NCBI GenBank assembly: GCA_021769965.1
Contig: JAETRU010000003.1
Coordinates: 78,828 to 142,827, forward strand
Source of the DNA: Eubacterium sp.
GTDB lineage: Bacteria > Bacillota > Clostridia > Peptostreptococcales > Anaerovoracaceae
Reading direction: 5' to 3'
DNA: 64,000 bases
This document shows positions 29,709-39,435 of this stretch, in pieces. Below the pieces are notes generated by a model. That model was given only the letters and a program-made list of their open reading frames with translations, did not search any database and was not told the origin of the DNA. Position numbers and translations under genes: made by a program. The first letter of the stretch is position 1. Each line of letters begins with the position of its first letter.

Positions 29709-30503
29709 ATGCCGGGATTTTACGCGCATCATCGTTTTGGAAAAGAAGTGCTGGAGCTTCTGCCGCCGGATCTGCAGGAGATCTGCGCGAAGCACCGGAC
29801 CCAGTTTGATATCGGACTGCAGGGACCGGATCTGTTGTTCTTTTATAAACCGTATACAGCAAACAGGGTGGTGAAGTACGGGCACCGGCTGCATAAAAGC
29901 AGCGCCTATCCGTTTTTTGAACACAGTCTTTCTGTGATCGAACGAAAGGGTGTGGACAGCGGGCCCTACGCGTATCTGCTGGGTTTCGTCTGTCATTTTA
30001 TTCTGGACAGCGTCTGTCACGGCTATGTGAACGAGCAGGCAGAGGAGACCGGAGTATCCCATCTGGAAATAGAGGAGGAGTTTGAAAAGCATCTGCTTCG
30101 TATCGACGGGGAGGATCCGCTGGCTTTTCCTGTTTATGATCTGGTGCCGACAGGCGAAGAAACAGCAGAGGCGGCCGCGCCGTTTTACGAGGGAATAACG
30201 GCAGCCGTTATAAAACGCGCGCTGTCAGATCTGAAGAGAGTGAAACGGTTTCTTACGGCTCCGGGTGCTTTGAAACAGAGACTGATCAACGGCGGAATGC
30301 GGTTATCCGGCAGATATTACGCTTCACTGAAAGGTCTGATGAACCAGAGAAAGGATAACCCTCTCTGCCGGAAAACAAGCAGAGTCCTTCTGGAGATGTT
30401 TGAAGACGCGGTACCTCTCGCGGCGGCAATGGCGGTAAGTCTTGATGAGAGCCTGAGGACGGGAAGCAGGCTGGCAAAGCGGTTTGACCGGAATTTTGAA
30501 TAA
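29709..30503 (+). CDS. zinc-dependent phospholipase C/PF00882-like protein
   Basis: MPGFYAHHRFGKEVLELLP, GLQGPDLLFFYKP, GFVCHFILDSVCHGYVN. Confidence 0.75.
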   Translation: MPGFYAHHRFGKEVLELLPPDLQEICAKHRTQFDIGLQGPDLLFFYKPYTANRVVKYGHRLHKSSAYPFFEHSLSVIERKGVDSGPYAYLLGFVCHFILDSVCHGYVNEQAEETGVSHLEIEEEFEKHLLRIDGEDPLAFPVYDLVPTGEETAEAAAPFYEGITAAVIKRALSDLKRVKRFLTAPGALKQRLINGGMRLSGRYYASLKGLMNQRKDNPLCRKTSRVLLEMFEDAVPLAAAMAVSLDESLRTGSRLAKRFDRNFE

Positions 30504-30519
30504 AGAAGAGCTTACCTGA

Positions 30520-30550
30520 AGCCGGAGGCAGATGACTGCGTCCGGCTTTT
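30520..30550 (+). terminator. intrinsic terminator
   Basis: AGCCGGA...TCCGGCT followed by TTT. Confidence 0.65.
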
Positions 30551-30559
30551 ATATAATTC

Positions 30560-30574
30560 TGGCATGGCTTTTGC
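30560..30574 (+). promoter_or_regulatory. sigma-54 (-24/-12) promoter upstream of the activator gene
   Basis: TGGCAT-GGCTT-TTGC against consensus TGGCAC-N5-TTGC. Confidence 0.65.
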
Positions 30575-30665
30575 GTGTATATGTGCTGGAGGCTTTTTTG
30601 ATATGTGCAATTTCTTCTTCTGTATGATATACTGGAAAAAGTTTTGAAAGGAAGTGGGAAGATAT

Positions 30666-32513
30666 ATGGAGAACATCGACGCAAAAGCCATAGAACTTTT
30701 GATGGATAACATGGGCCAGGGCGTTGTATATGTGGATCGGGACCGGCGGATCCAGACCTGCAGCCAGCGCGCCAAGGAGATCACCGGTATCATCATCGAC
30801 GCGCAGGCCTGCCATGACGGCGGCAGAATCGCGGAAGGGGATATCGTCATCATTGCTGACAACAAGCTTGGCGGGGATGACGGTGACCTGGGCATGGAGG
30901 AACTTGCACTGCTGAATATCCATGATAAAGAGATCCAGCCGGGGGATATGCTGACAGCGGCAGGCGTATACCGCAACAGGAAAATAGAACCCCAGTATAA
31001 GCATTTGCGGGGACAACAGCCGAGGCTGTCTCTGAAGCTGGACGTCAACTACCTGGGGTTTCATATCGCGGCTTCCATTGATCCGGAGAAGGCGGAGACA
31101 GTGATACAGGTAGGAACAAAGGTGTTCAGGCTGGGCTATTATTACTGCGTCGGGAATATGGTCGTTATCGACGGAGCTACAGGCGGCATAAAGTTCTTTC
31201 AGGCGAAAGGATACAGCGTGCGGAACGAAGACGCCGGAAACCTCTTGCGCGGACAGCCCTGGCTGGCGAAGAATACGGAAGACCGGGGCATAGACGTGGT
31301 AGGAAGAAAGTTTCTGGATATTTTTGACGAGTCTGATCTGAGCCGGAGATTATTCGCCGTACTGGACGGTGAAGCAGAGCCGGTCAGAAATCGTCTGTAC
31401 GAGATCAATAAGAGACCTTTCATCTGCGATATCGTGCCGTGGATAAACAGTGTGGATCCGATCGGAGCGTTTCTTATCATACGAGGCGCGCAGGATCTGG
31501 ATGATCTGCTGGCTGACAGAAACGAGCTTATCCGCCAGATAGAGGAAAAGTCCCTTGGCGCCGAAAGGGGCTCTGAATCTTATCCGGAGAAGGCCTTCAG
31601 CGGATTCGCGGGTAAAAGCCAGAAGACCCAGGAGGTGAAGTATCTGGCCTGGAAGGCGGCAAACAGCCGGTTCAATGTAATTCTGACCGGGGAAAGCGGA
31701 ACGGGAAAATCCAAGCTGGCACGTGCGATCCACAACGCGGGAGAGTATGCGAAGGCCCCGTTTGTAGAGGTGAACTGCAACGCTATCGCGCCGACACTTT
31801 TTGAAAGCGAGCTGTTCGGCTACGTTGGCGGAGCGTTTACCGGAGCCAGAAGCGAAGGCCACGCGGGCTATTTTGAGGCGGCAAACGGAGGGACGATCTT
31901 TCTGGATGAGATCGGCGAGATACCGCCTGAGATCCAGGTAAAACTGCTCCACGTGCTGCAGAACAAGGTCATCTACCGGGTCGGATCCTCAAAACCGGTC
32001 AAGGTGGATGTGAGGGTCATCGCGGCTACCAATAAGAATCTGGAAAAAGAAGTATCCATGGGGCAGTTTCGTCAGGATCTGTTCTATCGTATCAACGTCT
32101 TTCCCATCGAGATCCCGCCGCTGCGGGAGAGAAAGGCTGACCTGTACGTTCTGATCAATCAGCTGGTGAAGGATGTCTGCGACCGTTATGGACTGGAGCA
32201 GAAACAGTTTTCCGAGGAAGCGATCCAGAAGATGGTGGCCTATGACTGGCCGGGCAACGTGCGTGAACTGGAAAACGCCATTGAACGCGCCATCACGCTG
32301 TGCGACTCCAACATCATCTACTCAGAGCATCTGCGCATCGGCAGGGGATCTGTGCCGACCACCATGAAGGAGATGCTCGCGAGAGAGGAGGAGAGGATCC
32401 TGGAGGCGGCGTTGACCAGATTTAATGGCGACAAGCAGCGGGCCATGGAGGAACTGGACATGTCCCGGACTGTCTTTTATGAGAAACTGAAGAAATACAA
32501 CATAAAATATTAA
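30666..32513 (+). CDS. sigma-54 dependent transcriptional activator
   Basis: GESGTGKSKLARAIH Walker A, ESELFGYVGGAFTGAR (GAFTGA loop), PPLRERKADLYVL; C-terminal HTH. Confidence 0.93.
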   Translation: MENIDAKAIELLMDNMGQGVVYVDRDRRIQTCSQRAKEITGIIIDAQACHDGGRIAEGDIVIIADNKLGGDDGDLGMEELALLNIHDKEIQPGDMLTAAGVYRNRKIEPQYKHLRGQQPRLSLKLDVNYLGFHIAASIDPEKAETVIQVGTKVFRLGYYYCVGNMVVIDGATGGIKFFQAKGYSVRNEDAGNLLRGQPWLAKNTEDRGIDVVGRKFLDIFDESDLSRRLFAVLDGEAEPVRNRLYEINKRPFICDIVPWINSVDPIGAFLIIRGAQDLDDLLADRNELIRQIEEKSLGAERGSESYPEKAFSGFAGKSQKTQEVKYLAWKAANSRFNVILTGESGTGKSKLARAIHNAGEYAKAPFVEVNCNAIAPTLFESELFGYVGGAFTGARSEGHAGYFEAANGGTIFLDEIGEIPPEIQVKLLHVLQNKVIYRVGSSKPVKVDVRVIAATNKNLEKEVSMGQFRQDLFYRINVFPIEIPPLRERKADLYVLINQLVKDVCDRYGLEQKQFSEEAIQKMVAYDWPGNVRELENAIERAITLCDSNIIYSEHLRIGRGSVPTTMKEMLAREEERILEAALTRFNGDKQRAMEELDMSRTVFYEKLKKYNIKY

Positions 32514-32528
32514 AAGGAGATGATGATC

Positions 32529-33506
32529 ATGATGAAAACAATGAGAATTGCTGATATGCACTGTGATACCCTGATCGAGGGATGGAGAAAACCGGAGCGC
32601 AGCTTTTACGACGGAAATACGTCCATCAATCTGAAGCTGCTTTCAGAACACGGAAGTCTGGTACAGTTTTTCGCTATCTATTTATCCCGAAACGAGATGA
32701 AAACGATGAAGCCTTACGACATCCTGAAAGGCATTTACGGCTACTATCAGAAACAGATGGAGCAGTATAAGGATCTGATACGTCCGGTATTCAGCGCGGA
32801 GGATATCCTGAAAAACCGTGAAGAGGGACGCCTGTCCGCTCTGCTGACCGTGGAGGACAGCGTATTTATGGATGACGAGGAGACGGGAGAAGGCCATATC
32901 GAGAGGATCCAGGAGGTCTATGATATGGGCGTGCGGCTGATCACTCTTTTGTGGAACTTTGAAAATGCCGCTGGCTATCCGAGCAGCGATAAAACGGCAG
33001 AACATCTGCGGGGCCTGAAACCCTTTGGCATTGAAGCAGTGGAGAAGATGAACCAGCTGGGCATGATCATCGATGTGTCACATATGAGCGAAGGCGGATT
33101 TTATGATGTGGCAAGGTACAGCAAGGCCCCGTTCATCGCGTCCCATTCCTGCGCCCGCAGCCTGTGCAGCCATCGGCGTAATCTGACCGATGATCAGCTG
33201 AAGACGATTGGAAACGCAGGAGGCATCGCCGGCGTCAACTTTTACGGCGCTTTCCTTATGGATGGCGAAGAGGCGCCGAAGATCGACTGGATCGTCAAAC
33301 ATCTGCTGTATATGAAGGATAAGGCGGGTATCGACGCGATCGGCTTTGGATCTGACTTTGACGGTATTGACGACAACGGTGAGCTGGTGGACTACAGCGG
33401 CTTCACCCCGTTGCTCGCGCGCATGGAAAAGCACTTCACTGACGACGAGATAGACAAGATCACCCATCTCAACGCTTTGCGGGTCATCCGCGATGTCATC
33501 GGCTAA
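32529..33506 (+). CDS. membrane dipeptidase family (peptidase M19)
   Basis: RIADMHCDTLIEGW, IDVSHMSEGGFYDVARYSKAPFIASHSCARSLCSHRRNLTDDQL, IGFGSDFDG. Confidence 0.92.
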   Translation: MMKTMRIADMHCDTLIEGWRKPERSFYDGNTSINLKLLSEHGSLVQFFAIYLSRNEMKTMKPYDILKGIYGYYQKQMEQYKDLIRPVFSAEDILKNREEGRLSALLTVEDSVFMDDEETGEGHIERIQEVYDMGVRLITLLWNFENAAGYPSSDKTAEHLRGLKPFGIEAVEKMNQLGMIIDVSHMSEGGFYDVARYSKAPFIASHSCARSLCSHRRNLTDDQLKTIGNAGGIAGVNFYGAFLMDGEEAPKIDWIVKHLLYMKDKAGIDAIGFGSDFDGIDDNGELVDYSGFTPLLARMEKHFTDDEIDKITHLNALRVIRDVIG

Positions 33507-33525
33507 GGGCGGGCGGCATAAAATG

Positions 33526-33564
33526 AAGACGGTGTAACGGTCATTCTGACCGCTGCACCGTCTT
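33526..33564. terminator. bidirectional terminator
   Basis: AAGACGGTG..ACGGTCATTCTGACCG..CACCGTCTT. Confidence 0.8.
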
Positions 33565-33565
33565 T

Positions 33566-34036
33566 TCAGATTCGGGATTTCAGTTCCAGCAGACCTTCCC
33601 GCAGCTTTTTATACTGGCGGGCGGTGATGGATACAGGATAATAGACGTATTCTTTTCCGTCTTCCGTGGTGAAGACTACCCGGCCGCCCAGCAGACTGTC
33701 TCTTTCCGGATCTTCTACAGGACCGTCAGCGTTGGCAAGGCGGATCGCGGAAAGCTGTGAAAGCGGGAACTGGGGGTGTTTGCCGCCGACGCCGCTGGCA
33801 TCGGCAAAAACCACCTGACCGGCTTCTACGTCCACACCGGCGGTAATGACAGAAACCAGGATCATCAGGCAGAGCAGAAAGATGATGACCGAGACGATCA
33901 GTGGGATCAGCCAGAGTTTGGAGCCGCCGCCAAGTTTCATGGACAGACTCAGGGAGAAGAGCAGGATGCTGAAGCATGTAAGGATACAGGCTGTCAGCAT
34001 GCCCCGCTTATTGATAATAGAAAAATGTCCTTGCAT
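33566..34036 (-). CDS. hypothetical membrane protein with PH-like C-terminal half
   Basis: Two hydrophobic segments then a beta-rich tail; full ORF. Confidence 0.5.
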   Translation of the reverse strand: MQGHFSIINKRGMLTACILTCFSILLFSLSLSMKLGGGSKLWLIPLIVSVIIFLLCLMILVSVITAGVDVEAGQVVFADASGVGGKHPQFPLSQLSAIRLANADGPVEDPERDSLLGGRVVFTTEDGKEYVYYPVSITARQYKKLREGLLELKSRI

Positions 34037-34113
34037 ATGAGGTACCTCCTTGAATTATCGGGAATTTTCGTATATAATGAATGCCAGTATACGGGCAGAA
34101 AGGAGAATCCAAT

Positions 34114-34302
34114 ATGATAATTAAAATCATTGGTCTTATCGTCATTGCAGCGTCTTTCGTCTTCGTTCTCAAGTCTCCGGACAAGAGCATGATGGACAGG
34201 CTGCTGGAGAGGAAGAGAACCAAAGTTTCTCAGGCTATGGAGAAACTTGAAGAGACAGAAGAAACGGAGAAAGCTGGCGATCCTGATTCTCCTGAAAAAT
34301 AA
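34114..34302 (+). CDS. small membrane protein, hypothetical
   Basis: MIIKIIGLIVIAASFVFVLKSPDK...; AGGAGA SD. Confidence 0.5.
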   Translation: MIIKIIGLIVIAASFVFVLKSPDKSMMDRLLERKRTKVSQAMEKLEETEETEKAGDPDSPEK

Positions 34303-34371
34303 TATGATCTGCAGAGTATCCTGTGGTTTTTCAGCCCGGTCTGTTGTCTTGGACAATGCAGGCGGGCTTTT

Positions 34372-34980
34372 TTAATGATTCTGAAACAGTACGATGATGA
34401 CGGTCAGCGGTGTTGACAGGCTCATGAAACAGACGACTGCCAGCAGGCCGTAGGCAATGGTCACGAACCGCCACTTCTTTGTATAGCCCGGCAGTACCCG
34501 GAATTTCTTGATGACTGCCATGTCGCCCCGCGCTTTGAGATATTTGTAAAAGTTATTGACCGGTACGGCGTCTATAATGCCGTCACGGAAAAAAGGCAGG
34601 AAAAAGACCGGCTGCGCGGTTTTAGGATCGACGTCGGCATCCGCATAAAATTTAATGCCGAAGGTATCCAGAACGGCCAGCCTGGCGTCGGTAAAGACCA
34701 GCTTTTTTTCCCGGCGCAGCAGACTGTTGCGATAGATCAGCTGCTGGTCGTCGTAAAGACTGTAGCAGAAGGTATGCCCCCGCAGCAGAGCGATCAGAAA
34801 AGCAAAGATGACCACGTACATCAGAATGGTAAGGGGAATATTGGTGTTTTCATAGAATTTATCCACCTTGAAGATGATGATCTCAGTCATGATAAGCAGC
34901 CGGAAGAGAGCCCGCAGCATGAGGGTGATGATAAAGGCCTGCTTGGCTATGTTAGTATAGTGATATGGTATTTTTTTCAT
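34372..34980 (-). CDS. hypothetical membrane protein
   Basis: 202-aa ORF with TM segments; no recognised motif. Confidence 0.5.
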   Translation of the reverse strand: MKKIPYHYTNIAKQAFIITLMLRALFRLLIMTEIIIFKVDKFYENTNIPLTILMYVVIFAFLIALLRGHTFCYSLYDDQQLIYRNSLLRREKKLVFTDARLAVLDTFGIKFYADADVDPKTAQPVFFLPFFRDGIIDAVPVNNFYKYLKARGDMAVIKKFRVLPGYTKKWRFVTIAYGLLAVVCFMSLSTPLTVIIVLFQNH

Positions 34981-35190
34981 AAAGATCTCCTTGGTTTTTA
35001 TCTATCATATAGAACAAGCAAAAAACGTGCCCGAACGGAATCGGGAAAAAGCGGGCAGATAGAAGGAATTCTGCCACCTAAAAACGGATGAATCCTAAAA
35101 ATGGGATTTGGCGTCCGGAAAAACGGAAAAACTCAGATCGAATTTAGAAAAATGTGGAATTACCGCGGCGGATTCTGTAGAAATTTGATT

Positions 35191-35205
35191 TGGCACAGAA
35201 TTTGC
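35191..35205 (+). promoter_or_regulatory. sigma-54 (-24/-12) promoter
   Basis: TGGCAC-AGAAT-TTGC, exact match to consensus TGGCAC-N5-TTGC. Confidence 0.85.
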
Positions 35206-35379
35206 GTTTGTCTAGTTTTGCGAAATGCTTGAAGGAGATCCCCGAAGACTGCCGGAAGAATAGTGGCAGATAATTCCGGCGGCCGGATGGAGATGTTCTT
35301 TAAATTTATGTAATTATGTAAATCGCATCTCATAGCTGTTTATGCGTATGCGAAATAAATTCTAAGGAGGAATTTTGTT

Positions 35380-36099
35380 ATGATGAATTATATCTGGGTA
35401 GCACTGGCTGTCATCGCGGTTATTGCCGGCGGCGTAACCGGAACGATGAACGATGTGCTGAATAATATCTTTGATTTTGCAAATACCGCAGTCATGGATA
35501 TCGCGCTTCCATTAACTGGTATTATGGCTTTCTTCTGCGGACTGATGAAGGTCATGGAGCAGGCAGGCCTCTGCGAAAAGCTGGGCAAAGCCATTTCTCC
35601 GGCTATGCGTCTGCTGTTTCCTGACGTTCCCGCGGATCATCCTGCCAACTCTGCCATGGCACTGTACTTCGCGGCGAACATTCTGGGTATCGGAAACGCG
35701 GCAACTCCGTTTGGTCTGAAGGCTATGCAGGAACTGCAGACTTTAAACCCGACCAAAGGCATTGCGACTAACGCGCAGTGCATGCTGATGGCTATCTCCA
35801 CTACATCCATTACTTTGATTCCTGTAACTGCCATTGGTCTTCGTGCTGCTGTACAGACTGAAGGCGCTGCTGAGATCATCGCGCCGGTTATTATCGCGAC
35901 GACGATCTCTACTGTTACCGGTGTTGCTTTCACTATATTATTCCAGAGAGTGAAGAGATGGAAATGGGAGAACGTTATCGAGAAGGAGATCGCGGCAGGC
36001 ACTCTGGAGATCAACGAAGATTATGTAGGTAACGATCCGATCGTTCTGCCGGAAGGCTACAAATCAGTTTACGCTGATGATAAGAAAGTATCTTGGTAA
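35380..36099 (+). CDS. nucleoside-recognition/Gate-domain membrane protein (SpmA/YjiH-like), partner 1
   Basis: MAFFCGLMKVMEQAGLCEKLGKAISPAMRLLFPDVPADHPANSAMALYFAANILGIGNAATPFGLKAM. Confidence 0.82.
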   Translation: MMNYIWVALAVIAVIAGGVTGTMNDVLNNIFDFANTAVMDIALPLTGIMAFFCGLMKVMEQAGLCEKLGKAISPAMRLLFPDVPADHPANSAMALYFAANILGIGNAATPFGLKAMQELQTLNPTKGIATNAQCMLMAISTTSITLIPVTAIGLRAAVQTEGAAEIIAPVIIATTISTVTGVAFTILFQRVKRWKWENVIEKEIAAGTLEINEDYVGNDPIVLPEGYKSVYADDKKVSW

Positions 36100-36111
36100 G
36101 GAGGGAAGAAC

Positions 36112-36645
36112 ATGACAGCAGTATTAGAAACAATATCTATATGGGCGATTCCTGTTGTAGTGGCAGCGGTTGTGCTGTACGCAATTATTAAAAAAGTACC
36201 TGTATATTCAGCATTTACAGAAGGTGCGAAGGATGGTTTTTCTACAGTAGTAATGATCATCCCGTATCTGGTAACCATGCTTTGCTGTATCGGTATGTTC
36301 AGAGCATCTGGAGCTATGGACTGGCTGTGTGATTTACTGTCTCCGCTGACGAACCTGATCAATATGCCGTCCGAGGTGCTTCCGATGGGTATCATGAGAT
36401 CCTTCTCAGGCGGCGGCGCTGAAGGTATGATGGCTGAGCTTCTGGATACATACGGCACGCAGTCACAGATCGGACGTATTGCTTCCGTAGCGCTGGGCTC
36501 CACAGAAACCACTTTCTATGTTGTAGCCGTTTACTTCGGTTCTGTAGGTGTCAGCAACACCAGACATTCTATCGCGGCAGGTCTGCTGGGCGACCTGGCA
36601 TCTCTGATCGCGGCAACTGTTATCGTAAACGTAATGTGGTTCTAA
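36112..36645 (+). CDS. nucleoside-recognition/Gate-domain membrane protein (SpmB/YjiG-like), partner 2
   Basis: VPVYSAFTEGAKDGFSTVVMIIPYLVTMLCCIGMFRASGAMD...GSTETTFYVVAVYFGSVG. Confidence 0.82.
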   Translation: MTAVLETISIWAIPVVVAAVVLYAIIKKVPVYSAFTEGAKDGFSTVVMIIPYLVTMLCCIGMFRASGAMDWLCDLLSPLTNLINMPSEVLPMGIMRSFSGGGAEGMMAELLDTYGTQSQIGRIASVALGSTETTFYVVAVYFGSVGVSNTRHSIAAGLLGDLASLIAATVIVNVMWF

Positions 36646-36649
36646 GCGC

Positions 36650-37570
36650 ATGAAATATCCGAAAAAATTAAAAGAGCATGGCTGCATCGGTCTGGTCTGC
36701 CCAAGCTCCTGTATAAGCAGCGAGCGGATCAGCGCGTGCAGGGATACGATAGAATCAATGGGATACAGCGTTAAGCTGGCTGACAATCTGGATATAAATT
36801 ACGGCGGATATATGGCCGGAACCGGTCAGATCCGCGGAGAATGGATCAACAGAATGTTTGCCGATCCTGAGGTGGACGCGATCTTCTGCGTTCGCGGCGG
36901 CGACGGCAGCAGCAGGATCATGGAATATCTGGATTATGAACTGATTCGAAACAATCCGAAGATCTTCGTAGGCTACAGCGATGTGACGAACCTGCATCTG
37001 GCACTGAATCAGAACTGCGGTCTGGTCACCTTCCATGGCCCGATGGTCTCATCTAATATGGCAGACGGCTTTGATCCGGAGTCAGAGGCTTCTCTGTTTG
37101 AGGCGCTCAGCGCGGACGGGTCATATACGTATAAGAATCCGGAGGGCTTCCCTATCAAAGTACTGAAAGAGGGAAAAGCCAGCGGCAGGCTGACGGGAGG
37201 AAATCTATCTCTGCTTTCGGCCAGCATGGGTACGCCGTACGAGATGGATACAAAGGGCAGGATCCTCTTTATTGAAGAGGTCTGCGAGCCGATGAGCAAG
37301 ATCGAGAAGTGGGCGTATCACCTTAGAAATGCCGGAAAGCTGAAGGATTGCAGCGGAATTCTGCTTGGACAATTTACAAAGGTTGACAACGCAGATTGTC
37401 CGGAGTATGATGTAATAAAGTGTTTAACTGATATTTTTGAAGGATTTGATATTCCTGTACTTTATAATATTCAGTCGGGTCATGGATCACCGATGATGAC
37501 CCTGCCGATGGGCGCGGTGTGCAATATCGATACTGCGTCCCAGACGATAATCTTTGATACAGAAAGATAA
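36650..37570 (+). CDS. LD-carboxypeptidase (S66 family)
   Basis: GCIGLVCPSSCISSERISACRDTIESMGY, FCVRGGDGSSRIMEYLDYELIRNNPKIFVGYSDVTNLHLAL, LTGGNLSLLSASMGTPYE. Confidence 0.9.
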   Translation: MKYPKKLKEHGCIGLVCPSSCISSERISACRDTIESMGYSVKLADNLDINYGGYMAGTGQIRGEWINRMFADPEVDAIFCVRGGDGSSRIMEYLDYELIRNNPKIFVGYSDVTNLHLALNQNCGLVTFHGPMVSSNMADGFDPESEASLFEALSADGSYTYKNPEGFPIKVLKEGKASGRLTGGNLSLLSASMGTPYEMDTKGRILFIEEVCEPMSKIEKWAYHLRNAGKLKDCSGILLGQFTKVDNADCPEYDVIKCLTDIFEGFDIPVLYNIQSGHGSPMMTLPMGAVCNIDTASQTIIFDTER

Positions 37571-37677
37571 AAAGCCGGGGCGGCAGAGCAGAATACCTGC
37601 CGCCCCATTTAAAGAAGAAAATTAAGCCTGCATGCAGGATCAAAATATAATGAATTAAAGAATTGAGGACATTGAAC

Positions 37678-38958
37678 ATGGAAAAAGAAGTTAAGGACAA
37701 CCGGCTGTACTGGGACGGATGCGATACTGTTCAGCTGGCAGAGAAGTATGGCACACCGCTCTTTGTCTATTCAGAGGGAGAGCTTATCGGCCGCTTTGAT
37801 GAGCTGCGGCGGGATTTTGTCGAGAAATATGAGAATACCCGCGTGGCCTACGCGGCTAAGGCCTTCTTCCCGCTTGCTATGGCGAAGCTGGTGGAAGACT
37901 GCGGCATGTGTGTCGACGTGGTTTCCGGCGGAGAACTCTATACGGCGGTCAAAGCGGGTTTTCCCGCAGAGCGCATCGAGTTCAACGGCAATAATAAAAG
38001 CAGGGAGGAACTGGAACTGGCGGTGGAATACGGTATCGGCCGCATCATCATCGACAGCCTGCAGGAACTGGCACTGATCGAGGATGTCTGCAGGGAAAAG
38101 GGCAGGACCATGAAGGTCCTATTCCGGATCACACCGGGCGTTAAGAGCAGTACCCACGACTACATTGTAACGGGTAAGAAGGATTCAAAATTCGGTATTC
38201 CGCTGGATGACGACGTGATCCTTCCTCAGCTGAAAGCTGCCATAGAGTCGGAGTATGTTGAACTGTACGGCCTTCATTTTCATGTAGGTTCCCAGCTTCT
38301 GGACAACGTCTCCCATCTGCAGGCCCTTGATATTCTGCTGGATCTTGTCACGAAGGTCAGAGATCAGCTGGGCTATGAGATGAAGGAACTGAATCTGGGC
38401 GGAGGTTTTGGCGTAACTTATGTAGATGAAAAACGGCCGCCGTACAGTTACTTCCTGGATCCGATGATGGAGAAGATCGAGGGCTATTACAGCCAGAAGG
38501 GCCTGCCGAGACCTAACGTGGTCATCGAACCGGGACGGAGCGTAGCCGCTGAGGCGGGCATCACCCTCTACACGGTAGGCAGCATCAAAGAGATCAAAGG
38601 CGTTCGCAAATATGTCTCTGTAGACGGCGGCATGACAGACAATATCAGGCCCGCGCTGTATCAGGCCGAGTATACAGGCGTGCTGGCAAACAGAGCGCAG
38701 GAGGCAGCAAACGACGTAGTTACCATATGCGGTAAATGCTGTGAATCGGGAGATATTCTGATCAGAGATCTGTCTGTGCCAAAGCCTGCGGCCGGAGATG
38801 TTTTCGCGATCTATTCCACAGGAGCGTATGGTTACAGCATGGCCAGCAATTATAATAAAAACACGATTCCGGCTGTGGTGTTCGTACGGGACGGAAAGGA
38901 TCGTCTGGTAGTCAGACGCCAGACTTATGATGATATGATAGCCAATGAGATCATATAA
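37678..38958 (+). CDS. lysA: diaminopimelate decarboxylase
   Basis: YGTPLFVYSE, VAYAAKAFF, CVDVVSGGELY, GLHFHVGSQL, EPGRSVAAEAG. Confidence 0.92.
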   Translation: MEKEVKDNRLYWDGCDTVQLAEKYGTPLFVYSEGELIGRFDELRRDFVEKYENTRVAYAAKAFFPLAMAKLVEDCGMCVDVVSGGELYTAVKAGFPAERIEFNGNNKSREELELAVEYGIGRIIIDSLQELALIEDVCREKGRTMKVLFRITPGVKSSTHDYIVTGKKDSKFGIPLDDDVILPQLKAAIESEYVELYGLHFHVGSQLLDNVSHLQALDILLDLVTKVRDQLGYEMKELNLGGGFGVTYVDEKRPPYSYFLDPMMEKIEGYYSQKGLPRPNVVIEPGRSVAAEAGITLYTVGSIKEIKGVRKYVSVDGGMTDNIRPALYQAEYTGVLANRAQEAANDVVTICGKCCESGDILIRDLSVPKPAAGDVFAIYSTGAYGYSMASNYNKNTIPAVVFVRDGKDRLVVRRQTYDDMIANEII

Positions 38959-38975
38959 TGAGAAATATATCAAGC

Positions 38976-39006
38976 AGAAGCACAACCGTTTTCAGGCTGT
39001 GCTTTT
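38976..39006 (+). terminator. intrinsic terminator
   Basis: AAGCACAACC gttttca GGCTGTGCTTTT. Confidence 0.7.
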
Positions 39007-39034
39007 GGCGTGTTATGAGTAAGGAGAGAAATAA

Positions 39035-39430
39035 ATGGCCGGATTTGAACGAAATGAAAATACCCTTTACAGCATACCTCTGCGTTTTGCCGAACTGAAG
39101 ATGAAACGCTGTCCTCTCTGCGGTGAGGAGAAGCCTGAGTGGCTGGTCAAAGAGGAATGGAAGATTTTAGGAAAAATATATCATTTTATGTGCCCTCAGT
39201 GCCGCAGTGTCCTGAAAGTCAGCCAGAACGATGTGACCGGGCTGTCCTTTACCACGGCGACTATGGCAGGGCAGCTGAAGAAATATAAGGGCAAGGACAA
39301 CAAGAAGGTCTATGTTACCGTGGAAAAGATCGGTCTGCAGGCGCGGACGCCGGAAAATCTCAGGCTGGAAGGCGCGGAGGCGTCACTGGAGGAACTGTGG
39401 GAAGCTTTTGACAACTGCAGGAAGGAGTGA
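39035..39430 (+). CDS. hypothetical protein with CxxC zinc-ribbon-like motifs
   Basis: KRCPLCGEEKPEWL and FMCPQCRSVLKV. Confidence 0.6.
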   Translation: MAGFERNENTLYSIPLRFAELKMKRCPLCGEEKPEWLVKEEWKILGKIYHFMCPQCRSVLKVSQNDVTGLSFTTATMAGQLKKYKGKDNKKVYVTVEKIGLQARTPENLRLEGAEASLEELWEAFDNCRKE

Positions 39431-39435
39431 TCGGC

